This document shows, piece after piece, positions 1 through 5,966 of a DNA stretch of 6,184 nucleotides. Position 1 is the first letter of the stretch; each line of letters opens with the position of its first letter. A model generated the notes under the pieces. The model did no database searches. It was given only the letters and a program-made list of their open reading frames with translations, and had not been told where the DNA came from. This DNA is from SKLM01 sp964542755 (GTDB lineage Bacteria > Chloroflexota > Anaerolineae > B4-G1). Location of the stretch: assembly GCA_964542755.1 (NCBI GenBank), contig CAZIWL010000203.1, forward strand, positions 1 through 6,184. The letters run 5' to 3'. Both the position numbers and the translations under genes were made by a program.

Positions 1-75
1 GTTCTACAAGTGTGTGCTAATGCCTCGCTCCGTCGTAGAATCCTAGCGTCCAGGCCGTGGACAGAACGGGTGGTC

Positions 76-586
76 ATGAACTTTCTTCATCAACTTCTTT
101 CATGCACTTGCACACTCTCTGCGTCAGGCTGCTGAAAAGCGCCTCCGAAGTTGGACCAGGCCCGAGAATCATGGTCCGGTCCTGAACGCTGCTCTGGACT
201 CACCCCCTGTAAGTCGGAGCTCGTGATGGAGAATGCCCTGCTTTGTCAGCAGTTCATCGTGCTTGACGGCGGCTTAGGGCTTGCCTCCGGCAGCCGGCCG
301 CACGCGAATTGGGGCTTGCCTCCGGCAGCCGGCCGCACGCGGTGTGTGAGCGGTTCCTGGGTACTCTACGGCGGGAGTGTCTCGACCACTTCGTGATTCT
401 GAACGAGCGACAAGTGCGCCGGCTGGTCGAGGAGTACAGGGAGACCTTCGATCCTGCTCGGCCTCATCGGGCCATCAAGCAGCGCGTCCGTGTGGAACGG
501 AGCGATCGGACGCACTACCGGTGACGGCAACGCTCTCATCGCAGCTGGTGCTCAACGGCTTCCATCATGACTACTCTTGGCTGGCA
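76..586 (+). pseudogene. Degraded insertion-sequence transposase (DDE integrase-core family), frameshifted and internally deleted
   Basis: This is the remnant of a DDE-type transposase with a retroviral-integrase-like core, in at least three pieces. An N-terminal piece at about 202-270 reads KSELVMENALLCQQFIVL, like the helical start of these transposases (usually ENxLLRQQLxVL). A C-terminal core piece at about 336-521, in another frame, reads VCERFLGTLRRECLDH and later RPHRAIKQRV. This is the end of the integrase core, where the Glu of VCERF is likely the last DDE residue. After a further shift near 521, the extreme C-terminus NGFHHDYSWLA runs to about 586. The section carrying the two catalytic Asp residues is missing. 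A possible older start lies at the ATG at 76 (MNFLHQLLS), but that frame stops at 135. The protein cannot be functional. The exact IS family was not determined; family-level recognition is confident. Confidence 0.72.
277..341. repeat. Pair of exact 30-bp direct repeats, 5 bp apart
   Basis: The same 30 bases occur at 277-306 and 312-341, starting GGGCTTGCCTCC and ending CCGCACGCG, separated by AATTG. The identity stops exactly at both ends. The pair sits at the junction between the N-terminal and C-terminal transposase fragments, and the second copy runs directly into the preserved VCERFLGT coding part. It is most simply a local tandem duplication made during or after the deletion that removed the transposase centre. 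It is too short, with too few copies, to be a CRISPR. Confidence 0.85.
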
Positions 587-998
587 GCAAGAAGCGCTGA
601 ACAGAATCAAGCACCATTCTCGACCCGCCACTGATTCAGAGTCTGGATAGCTCGCAGCCGGGTTTGGAGCTCTCCGCCGACCGGCGCGTCTGAGCACGCC
701 TACCATGATCAAATGGAGTCCACGGCCACCCTGAGTCTGCGAGAACACGGATGTTGGTGCAATCCCACTGGATTATCTCCCACTAGGCGCGCCGTATGAT
801 GCTAGATACCGTGCCCTCCGTGGTCAACCGCTGGGCGGATGGACTTCTGAGCCAGGACAGGGGATCTGCCGATTCCTTGAGGGCAGCAACACGCAACCAA
901 GGTTGGCGTGATCCTCAAAGAAGGATGTGACATTTGAACAAGGAAACGCAGAGCAGATCGTCAAAGAGTTGGCCGCACCGTGGAGACGGTTTTCGAAG
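587..998. other. Gene-free leader between the IS remnant and the NAD operon
   Basis: I see no coding sequence with family similarity or the GC3 bias of the operon genes in this roughly 410-base stretch. It should hold the operon promoter. The best -10-like string is TATGAT at 795-800, but the bases at the expected -35 position (772-777, ATTATC) are poor, so no promoter is called. A small inverted repeat, CAACC-AA-GGTTG at 894-905, is a possible but weak operator. A GTG-initiated extension of the adenylyltransferase frame could begin at 927. Confidence 0.5.
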
Positions 999-1616
999 AT
1001 GATTTCACCACCATCGCGGAGACCGCTTCGCACAGAACGTTTCGATACCATCGGCATGGTTGCCCGATGGCAACCGGTTCACCATGGCCACGCGCTCGTT
1101 CTACGGGCCCTTTGCGACTGCGCTGCTCAGGCTCTGATCGGGATCGGCAGCGCGAACAGATACAACCTGCGCAACCCCTTCACGCTCCAGGAGACCGCCG
1201 ATATGATCCGGCTGGCGCTGCCCGGGCGGGAGAATTACACGCTGATCCCCGTGCCCGATCTCGACGACGGCCCGCGTTGGCGATTGATGATCCGCGATCT
1301 GTTTGGGCCACTCGATCTGTTCGTCACCGCCAACCCGTACGTCGCGAGCTTGCTGGCCAAGGATTACCGAATAGCGAAACCGGTTGAGCTGATCTTGGAG
1401 GATGAGAGAATCGCCGTTGATGGAACGATGGTGCGCCGGGAGATGGCGCGTGGCACCGCTTGGCGTGATCTGGTGCCGAAAGAGATCGCGGACTATATCG
1501 CACTCCGGCAGCTCGACGAGCGCTTCCGCCGCGAGTTTGGATTACAGACGTTGGCGCTAGACGCCACAAATGCTTCAAGGAGGCTCGATGTACACGTGGG
1601 ACGGAGATACGAGTGA
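999..1616 (+). CDS. nadM: NadM-type nicotinamide/nicotinate mononucleotide adenylyltransferase
   Basis: This is a nucleotidyltransferase of the archaeal/NadM type. It transfers AMP from ATP to NMN or NaMN, giving NAD or NaAD, in the cytoplasm. The protein has 205 residues from the ATG at 999; NadM proteins are usually about 170-190. Near the N-terminus (residues ~20-32) ARWQPVHHGHA matches the G-R-x-Q-P-x-H-x-G-H ATP-binding motif. IGIGSANRYNLRNPFT is the next family signature (IGSAxxxxxxxNPFT). Near residue 140, VDGTMVRREM replaces the usual ISGTxxRRxM, keeping Thr and Arg but with Asp for Ser. The start is uncertain: the open frame extends to a GTG at 927, whose AAGAAGG lies only 2 bases away (too close). 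The ATG at 999 has a distant GGAG at 982-985. The ATG at 1056 would cut the first beta strand. The last 29 bases overlap the next gene. Function confidence is high; NMN versus NaMN preference cannot be read from sequence. Confidence 0.88.
   Translation: MISPPSRRPLRTERFDTIGMVARWQPVHHGHALVLRALCDCAAQALIGIGSANRYNLRNPFTLQETADMIRLALPGRENYTLIPVPDLDDGPRWRLMIRDLFGPLDLFVTANPYVASLLAKDYRIAKPVELILEDERIAVDGTMVRREMARGTAWRDLVPKEIADYIALRQLDERFRREFGLQTLALDATNASRRLDVHVGRRYE
1577..1583 (+). promoter_or_regulatory. Strong Shine-Dalgarno that fixes the start of the VWA gene
   Basis: AAGGAGG lies 4 bases before the ATG at 1588 and inside the end of the adenylyltransferase gene. It selects ATG 1588 over the upstream in-frame ATG at 1570, which would place this site within the coding region. 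It is the best ribosome-binding site of the operon. Confidence 0.85.
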
Positions 1617-2553
1617 ATGGTATGGCGACGCGAAATACAGCTACAGCCCCGCCAGCGCGGGTAAGCGAAGCGCTGCTGCGGAGCGGGCGGCAGCGAGCGG
1701 CCCGCGCACTTATGCGAGGAAAAGCGGGCCTAATGAGAAGGTAATCGATCCACAGAAGCGCATCAGCACGGATTCGGGCAACCCGCTCATCATCGCGGTA
1801 GATGTGACCGGCTCGATGGCCGACTGGCCGTTCCAGATCTTTGATCGTCTGCCCCTGCTTTACAACACCCTTTCCCAGTACCGGGATGATCTCGAAATCT
1901 GCTTCGCCGCCATCGGTGACGCGGACTGCGACCGCTGGCCGTTGCAGGTGACCACCTTTGCCAGCGGCTTTGATCTCGAACAGCTCCTCGGTTCACTGTA
2001 CGGCGAGGGCGGTGGCGGCGACGCACCTGAAAGCTATGGGCTCTTCGCGCATTGGGTCAACACCCACGTCGAGATTCCCGACCTGGAGGAGACACCTTTT
2101 CTGATTGTGTTCGGCGATGTCACCATGCACCCCAAGGTGCCCAAAGGACAGATCGCTCACTACCTCGGCCAGCGGGTGGGCTACCGTGTGGATGCCATCG
2201 AAGCCTGGCAAGAGGTCAGCAAAGCCTGGAATACCTGGTTCCTGCGCCGTCCGACCGGCAAGCCGGGCGACCAGGTCGACAAACAGTGGGGCCAAGCCAT
2301 CGGCGAGCAGAAAATCATTCACATCCAGGATGAACAGCGGGCCGTGGATTATGCCATGGGCCTCATCGCCCGTGCCTGGGGATACTTCGGAGATTTCCAG
2401 GACAACATGCGTGCCCGCCAGAGCGAGGAGAAGGTAGCCGAGGTGAGCGAGCCGCTGGCGATGAAATGCCCGCGCTGCGGCGCGCCGATCCCGGCCAAAC
2501 TGACCAGTGGCTTGTTCAGTTGCGGCTACTGTGGAACTACCCTGAAGGTCTGA
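1588..2553 (+). CDS. VWA-domain protein with C-terminal zinc ribbon
   Basis: This 321-residue protein probably works in the cytoplasm, since no signal peptide or membrane segment is visible. Residues 1-60 are a polar, probably flexible Trp/Tyr/Ser/Ala-rich leader. A VWA fold follows: PLIIAVDVTGSM (66-77) holds the metal-site motif D-x-T-x-S (D72, T74, S76), the usual form being D-x-S-x-S. GGGGDAPESY (141-150) matches the GGGDxPE loop, and FLIVFGDVTMH (171-181) is the next strand and acidic loop. At the C-terminus CPRCG (294-298) and CGYCG (312-316) form a four-cysteine zinc ribbon (C294, C297, C312, C315). VWA domains with an intact metal site usually bind partner proteins, often with AAA+ ATPases, but none is present here. 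The gene overlaps nadM by 29 bases and ends 8 bases before the pyruvate-kinase-like gene, so a role tied to these enzymes is inferred. The actual function is unknown. Confidence 0.87.
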   Translation: MYTWDGDTSEWYGDAKYSYSPASAGKRSAAAERAAASGPRTYARKSGPNEKVIDPQKRISTDSGNPLIIAVDVTGSMADWPFQIFDRLPLLYNTLSQYRDDLEICFAAIGDADCDRWPLQVTTFASGFDLEQLLGSLYGEGGGGDAPESYGLFAHWVNTHVEIPDLEETPFLIVFGDVTMHPKVPKGQIAHYLGQRVGYRVDAIEAWQEVSKAWNTWFLRRPTGKPGDQVDKQWGQAIGEQKIIHIQDEQRAVDYAMGLIARAWGYFGDFQDNMRARQSEEKVAEVSEPLAMKCPRCGAPIPAKLTSGLFSCGYCGTTLKV

Positions 2554-2561
2554 GTGCTCTT

Positions 2562-3452
2562 ATGAACGTTCGCGCCATCGTAACCGCTCCGCCTTATGCT
2601 GCCTTTCTGGACGCGGTGGCCAGACACCCGCTGGTCTGCGGATTTCGACTGAACACGGTAATGCCGCTCAAGGGCGGGCCGGCCGATGCGCTCGACCGGC
2701 TACGTGCTCTTGGCCGGCCGTTGTGGGTCGATCTCAAGGGGCGACAACTGCGGGTAGTTGGCGCGGCCATCCCGCCGTACACCGAGGTGCGCCTCAGCCA
2801 CCCCATTCGCGTCGAGACGCCGGTGGACGCATTCTTCTCCGATGGCAATGAACACGCGCGAATCGCGGCTGTCGACGGCGACCGAATCATCCTGGAGGAT
2901 GGCCCGCGCCGGCTCATCGGGCCTGGGGAATCGGTCAACATCGTGCATCCCTCTCTTGAGGTTGAAGGAACGCTCACCGAGACGGATCGCGCTTATCTCG
3001 CGGCCATGAGGGAAACAGATCTCAAGCGCGTCATGCTCTCCTACGTGGAAAGCCCCGCCGATGTCGAGGAGGTGCGCGGCTTGCTCCCCGAAGCCGAGAT
3101 CATGCTCAAGATCGAGACGCGCCGGGGGCTTGATTACGCCCGCCAGCACGGCGCCTCGCAGGGCCGTCTTGTGGCCGCGCGCGGCGACCTTTATGTGGAG
3201 GTATTGCGTGCCCATCGAGTCATCGGCGCGCTGCGCGACATCATCGCCGCCGACCCAGAGGCTGTCGTCGCCAGCCGGATGTTCGACTCGCTCGCCCATC
3301 ACCCCGTCCCGGCCAGCGCCGATATCGGCGACGCAGCCTTTCTGCTCTCGCTGGGGTATCGCACGTTCATGCTCGGCGATATGGTCTGCCTACGGCGTGA
3401 CACGGTGCTGGAAGCGCTCAACCTCCTCGAAGCGGTAGCGGGGCAGTTCTGA
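2562..3452 (+). CDS. Pyruvate-kinase-like barrel protein lacking the C-terminal domain
   Basis: This 296-residue protein contains the pyruvate kinase catalytic core in order. RLNT (29-32) stands for the RxNFSHG substrate motif, keeping Arg and Asn but not the Ser. VDLKGRQLRV (56-65) matches DxKGPEIR. A B-domain-like insert spans about 75-145, with FFSDG (91-95) resembling the VDDG turn. LKIETRRG (182-189) matches the KIENxEG catalytic Lys/Glu motif (K183, E185). AARGDL (205-210) matches the metal-binding ARGDLG (D209). ASRM (237-240) stands for ATQM, with Ser in place of Thr. Usual pyruvate kinases have about 470 residues and end in a regulatory C domain, which is absent here; the gene ends soon after FMLGD (269-273), near the usual MLSGE. 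ATG 2562 follows the VWA stop by 8 bases with only a weak GAAGG 13 bases upstream, so translational coupling is likely. It may be a phosphotransfer or phosphoenolpyruvate-type enzyme with another substrate. Classical glycolytic pyruvate kinase seems less likely. Confidence 0.83.
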   Translation: MNVRAIVTAPPYAAFLDAVARHPLVCGFRLNTVMPLKGGPADALDRLRALGRPLWVDLKGRQLRVVGAAIPPYTEVRLSHPIRVETPVDAFFSDGNEHARIAAVDGDRIILEDGPRRLIGPGESVNIVHPSLEVEGTLTETDRAYLAAMRETDLKRVMLSYVESPADVEEVRGLLPEAEIMLKIETRRGLDYARQHGASQGRLVAARGDLYVEVLRAHRVIGALRDIIAADPEAVVASRMFDSLAHHPVPASADIGDAAFLLSLGYRTFMLGDMVCLRRDTVLEALNLLEAVAGQF

Positions 3453-5041
3453 TGAAGGGGACAGACGACATCCGGAGGACGGGCGGCTTCCGAGCCGCGC
3501 TGGCGCAGATTAACCCGTGCGTTGGCGATCTGGAGGGCAACGTCGAACGCTGCTTGGCGGCGATAGCGACCGCCCGCAGCCAAGATGCTGCACTGGTCGT
3601 CCTGCCGGAGATGGCGGTTCCTGGATACCCGCCCCGCGACATCCTCTTCGATCCCAGCTTCGTCGAGGCGGTGACCAAAGCGAACCTCGACCTGGCCCGT
3701 CGCGCTCGTGGCGGGCCTGCGGTTGTGGTTGGCAGCCTGACGCCGGGGGACCGCAAGCTACCCAACCATCCGGGACTGTATAACGCCGCGCTCCTATTGG
3801 ACGGCGGTGAGGCTCGACTGGTCGCCGCCAAGCGGCTGCTGCCCTCCCATGACGTCTTTTTCGAGCCGCGTTGGTTTAGGCCCGGCCCCGCTCTGTCCCC
3901 AACGGTCATATCCGGAAAGCAAGCGGGTGTTCTGGTCTGCGAGGACCTCTGGGACGAGAGGTACGACGTTCATCCAGGGGCCGAGCTTGTGGCCGACGGG
4001 GCGGAGTTGCTGATCTGTATTTCCGCCTCGCCGTACCGGCAAGGGGTCATGGAGCAGCGGCTTTATCATGCCCGCCGCCAAAGCTGCCCGCTGCTGTACG
4101 TCAACCTCTGCGGCGGGAACGACGAGCTGGTATTCGACGGTCGGAGTTTCGTCATCGACGGGAACGGCGGTATCATCGCCCGGCTGACCGGATTCGAGGA
4201 AGAGGTACGGGTGGTTGATCTCGAAGTTGATCGCGAAGTTGAACTCGAGAAAGAGGCGCCTGCCGGCAAGCGTGAGAACTCAGAGGAGGAGCTTTACAAG
4301 GCGCTCGTTTTGGGGGTACGGGATTTTGCGCAGAAGAACCGCCTGGAGCGCGTCTTCCTGGGGCTGTCCGGCGGGATCGATTCGGCGGTCGTCGCCGTGA
4401 TAGCTGCCGAGGCGCTGGGGCCAGAGCGTGTCACCGCGATTGCCATTCCTTCACGCTACAACGATCCGCGCTCCACGACGAGCGCACGGGACCTGGCCGA
4501 TGCGCTGGGCATTCACTTCGGGGTGGTTGAGTTGGAGCGCTTGCACGTCGCCGCGGAAGAGACGCTGGGCGACCTGCTGGATAGGGGCGTGACGGGTGAG
4601 AACATCCAGGCCAGGCTCCGGGCCATGATTCTGATGGGCTTCGTGAATCGCTACGGGGGCATGCTGCTCAACGCCAGCAACAAGACGGAGTTGGCCTTGG
4701 GCTATGCCACCATCTACGGCGATATGGCAGGCACACTCTGCCCGATTGGGGACGTCACCAAGCCCCATGTGATCGCCCTCGCGCATTGGATTAACTCGGT
4801 TCGTGGCGTGATTCCCCGCTTCATCCTAGAGCGGCAACCGACGGCGGAATTGCGACCGGGCCAGGTCGATCCCTTCGACTATCCCAAGATCGCTCCGGTT
4901 ATGGAGCGTCTCGTGCAGGAGAATCGCAGCGACATGACTCTACGGCGCTCCGAGCACAAGCGATGGCAGATGGGCGTCATCCTCAAGGTCAGCGAAAAAT
5001 CCTTCGGCAGCGGCCGCATGATTCCAATCACGAGACGGTAG
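3452..5041 (+). CDS. nadE: Glutamine-dependent NAD(+) synthetase
   Basis: This enzyme carries out the final step of NAD synthesis: nicotinate adenine dinucleotide plus ATP and glutamine give NAD, AMP, pyrophosphate and glutamate, in the cytoplasm. The 529-residue protein has two domains. Residues ~13-265 are a nitrilase-type glutaminase with the catalytic triad E53 (LPEMAVPGYPPRD), K127 (AAKRLLPSHDVFFEPR) and C163 (VLVCEDLWDE), plus the NDELVFDGRSF signature. Residues ~280-529 are the ATP-pyrophosphatase synthetase, with the PP-loop LSGGIDSAVV (315-324), AIPSRYN (331-337) and ASNKTELALGYATIYGD (408-424). All key residues are present and the length is normal for the short bacterial form. The start ATG overlaps the previous stop by one base (TGATG), a typical coupled arrangement. 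The enzyme complements the adenylyltransferase at the head of the operon. A glutamine-independent NadE is excluded by the intact glutaminase domain. Confidence 0.97.
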   Translation: MKGTDDIRRTGGFRAALAQINPCVGDLEGNVERCLAAIATARSQDAALVVLPEMAVPGYPPRDILFDPSFVEAVTKANLDLARRARGGPAVVVGSLTPGDRKLPNHPGLYNAALLLDGGEARLVAAKRLLPSHDVFFEPRWFRPGPALSPTVISGKQAGVLVCEDLWDERYDVHPGAELVADGAELLICISASPYRQGVMEQRLYHARRQSCPLLYVNLCGGNDELVFDGRSFVIDGNGGIIARLTGFEEEVRVVDLEVDREVELEKEAPAGKRENSEEELYKALVLGVRDFAQKNRLERVFLGLSGGIDSAVVAVIAAEALGPERVTAIAIPSRYNDPRSTTSARDLADALGIHFGVVELERLHVAAEETLGDLLDRGVTGENIQARLRAMILMGFVNRYGGMLLNASNKTELALGYATIYGDMAGTLCPIGDVTKPHVIALAHWINSVRGVIPRFILERQPTAELRPGQVDPFDYPKIAPVMERLVQENRSDMTLRRSEHKRWQMGVILKVSEKSFGSGRMIPITRR

Positions 5042-5074
5042 GTTGATTGACTTGTAGGTCAAGGAAGCGTATGG

Positions 5075-5159
5075 AGTGTCTTCTCAATACTCCGGGGTGC
5101 TTGCGGCGGGTCTGTAACCCGGCAAGAGCAAGGCGGCCCCAGATTGTTGAGAAGACACT
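5075..5159 (+). repeat. 85-nt two-part inverted-repeat (hairpin) structure downstream of nadE
   Basis: A 13-bp perfect inverted repeat, AGTGTCTTCTCAA (5075-5087) against TTGAGAAGACACT (5147-5159), continues inward as an imperfect stem to 5098/5136. Over these 24 positions there are only two mismatches (5090/5144 and 5093/5141) and two T-G pairs (5088/5146 and 5098/5136). It is capped by a second hairpin: CTTGC/GCAAG (5100-5104, 5122-5126) and CGGGT/ACCCG (5107-5111, 5117-5121) around the loop CTGTA. Both wobbles are G-U if the plus strand is the RNA and would be A-C mismatches in minus-strand RNA, favouring a plus-strand RNA element. No T run follows, so it is not a classic terminator. It could be a 3' UTR element, a small RNA, or a palindromic mobile repeat. 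It lies 33 bases after the nadE stop codon. Confidence 0.65.
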
Positions 5160-5221
5160 GTAGAAATGCATTGAGGCAAAAGCGACACACCGATCTTTCC
5201 ATTGCTCACAGCTGAATATCC

Positions 5222-5246
5222 AAATGCCCTCGTCCCGAGGGCGTTT
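5222..5246 (+). terminator. Probable intrinsic terminator of the NAD operon
   Basis: GCCCTCG (5226-5232) and CGAGGGC (5236-5242) form a perfect 7-bp GC-rich stem with loop TCC. It is extended outward by AAAT against GTTT, with one G-U pair on the plus strand. The short T tract (GTTTCG) is weak for a rho-independent terminator but acceptable in a GC-rich genome. It lies about 180 bases after nadE, and no later plus-strand gene is recognisable. Confidence 0.5.
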
Positions 5247-5371
5247 CGAGCACGAAAACGGCAATATGACTCCACTCAACAAGGGTCGATTGTGGAGAAT
5301 CGCCGCCGTCCAACAAGATTAGGGAAGATCTAGGTCTTCAAATGACGAGTTTCGGCTTCACGCTGCGCAAA

Positions 5372-5423
5372 AAGGGCCTTAGAGCGGCCTTCTAGAAGGT
5401 CGCTTTAAGGCTGCTCTGCCCTT
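5372..5423 (+). terminator. Long hairpin, possibly a bidirectional terminator
   Basis: A long palindrome is centred on CCTTCTAGAAGG (5388-5399). Pairing continues outward without a break to 5375/5412, using G-U pairs at 5387/5400, 5382/5405 and 5375/5412 in plus-strand RNA. The flanks AAGGGC (5372-5377) and GCCCTT (5418-5423), together with AGAGC (5381-5385) and GCTCT (5413-5417), can form a competing pairing. An A5 run precedes the stem (5369-5373), so minus-strand transcripts would end in U5 after it; the plus-strand tail CCCTTCTT is less uniform. It could stop transcription from either side, or be a structured repeat. Confidence 0.45.
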
Positions 5424-5635
5424 CTTGACCGCTTGGCAGAATGGAGTTCTTCCAGTGGAGTCGTGACCAGGGACTGCATGATTGAGCGGAAGGGTCTACG
5501 CCAAGTCGAGCAACCTCTACATCAACGTTAGCAGCTCCATCAGAGGTCTACCGTGCCGACGTGCGGCTGGAGGATGGGTGGATTGGCCTGTGAAGAGAGC
5601 GGCGAGATGAATGGGGCTGGCCGTTTTGCTGTCGT
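5424..5635. other. Gene-free stretch between the hairpins and the IS21-type remnant
   Basis: No open frame here has recognisable similarity or codon bias. The minus-strand frames continuing from the IS21-type fragment lose similarity at about 5636, so some of this stretch may be unrecognisable transposon sequence. I see no RNA gene, and no repeat beyond the hairpins listed upstream. Confidence 0.4.
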
Positions 5636-5848
5636 GGGCCAATCTGCCGCGAAGGCGTCCGGCCGGCTCCGATACGGACGAGGCTGCTTTAGCTCCCTCG
5701 GCAACTTCCCCAGCTGCTCGTGCTTGGCCACGGTCTATCGACTTCTCACAGTAGCGCTGGCTGCTGCTTGCTCCTGGCTGCACCCCTTCTCTCGTTCCCT
5801 CATCTGAATCCTCACTTGAGCATCGATCGCTGTCTCTGTCACCTCCTT
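5636..5848 (-). pseudogene. N-terminal remnant of an IS21-family transposase (IstA-like) with an in-frame amber stop
   Basis: Read on the minus strand from about 5848, the frame gives KEVTETAIDAQVRIQMRERE and CSQEQAAASATVRSR, then a TAG stop at 5737-5735. The same frame resumes with TVAKHEQLGKLPRELKQP and RPYRSRPDAFAADWP, ending at about 5636. This is the N-terminal DNA-binding part of an IS21-type transposase: EQAAxxAxxxSRxTV helix-turn-helix, then LGxLPSELKQPRxYRTRxDPFAxDWP. The amber codon replaces one residue in the SRxTV segment and causes no frame change. After ADWP the similarity is lost, and the DDE core and the IstB helper are not in the window. It is inactive. The upstream minus-strand sequence (5967-6000) looks like the matching IS end. 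Family assignment is from remembered motif patterns, not an alignment. Confidence 0.72.
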
Positions 5849-5966
5849 GTTCGGGAGGCAGTTTGCCGTGACATCCCCGATCCTCCCAGTGGGCATTTCT
5901 AGTTGGCACCTGTGACGCATTGACTCACGAAGAATCTTGCTTTGACTGTGTTGTCAACGAAGCATA

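Noticed and set aside
277..341. CRISPR array
   Set aside because: Only two repeat units with a 5-base gap; no spacers of normal length and no cas genes.
795..800. TATGAT as the operon -10 box
   Set aside because: It matches 5 of 6 consensus bases, but there is no -35 match at 16-18 bases, and such strings occur by chance.
1570..1587. Earlier in-frame ATG for the VWA gene
   Set aside because: The strong AAGGAGG at 1577-1583 lies downstream of it and correctly spaced for ATG 1588.
2466..2561. 32-residue N-terminal extension of the pyruvate-kinase-like frame inside the VWA gene
   Set aside because: It overlaps the zinc-ribbon coding region in another frame, has no family similarity, and the protein's first conserved strand begins right after ATG 2562.
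2700..3302. 200-residue minus-strand open frame opposite the pyruvate-kinase-like gene
   Set aside because: It is antisense to a well-supported gene, as often happens in GC-rich DNA, and shows no recognisable motif.
5100..5126. Part of a tRNA (anticodon-like stem-loop with CTGTA)
   Set aside because: The loop has 5 rather than 7 bases in the best pairing, and there is no acceptor stem, T-arm or GTTCRA motif around it.
5075..5159. Integron attC site
   Set aside because: The hairpin resembles an attC in size, but the core boxes do not fit: GTTGAGA instead of GTTRRRY on the right and TCTCAAT instead of RYYYAAC on the left. No integrase or cassette genes are near.
5517..5909. 130-residue minus-strand open frame and overlapping plus-strand frame 5553-5807
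   Set aside because: Both are shadows of the IS21-type remnant, which lies in a different minus-strand frame; no family similarity or codon bias in either.
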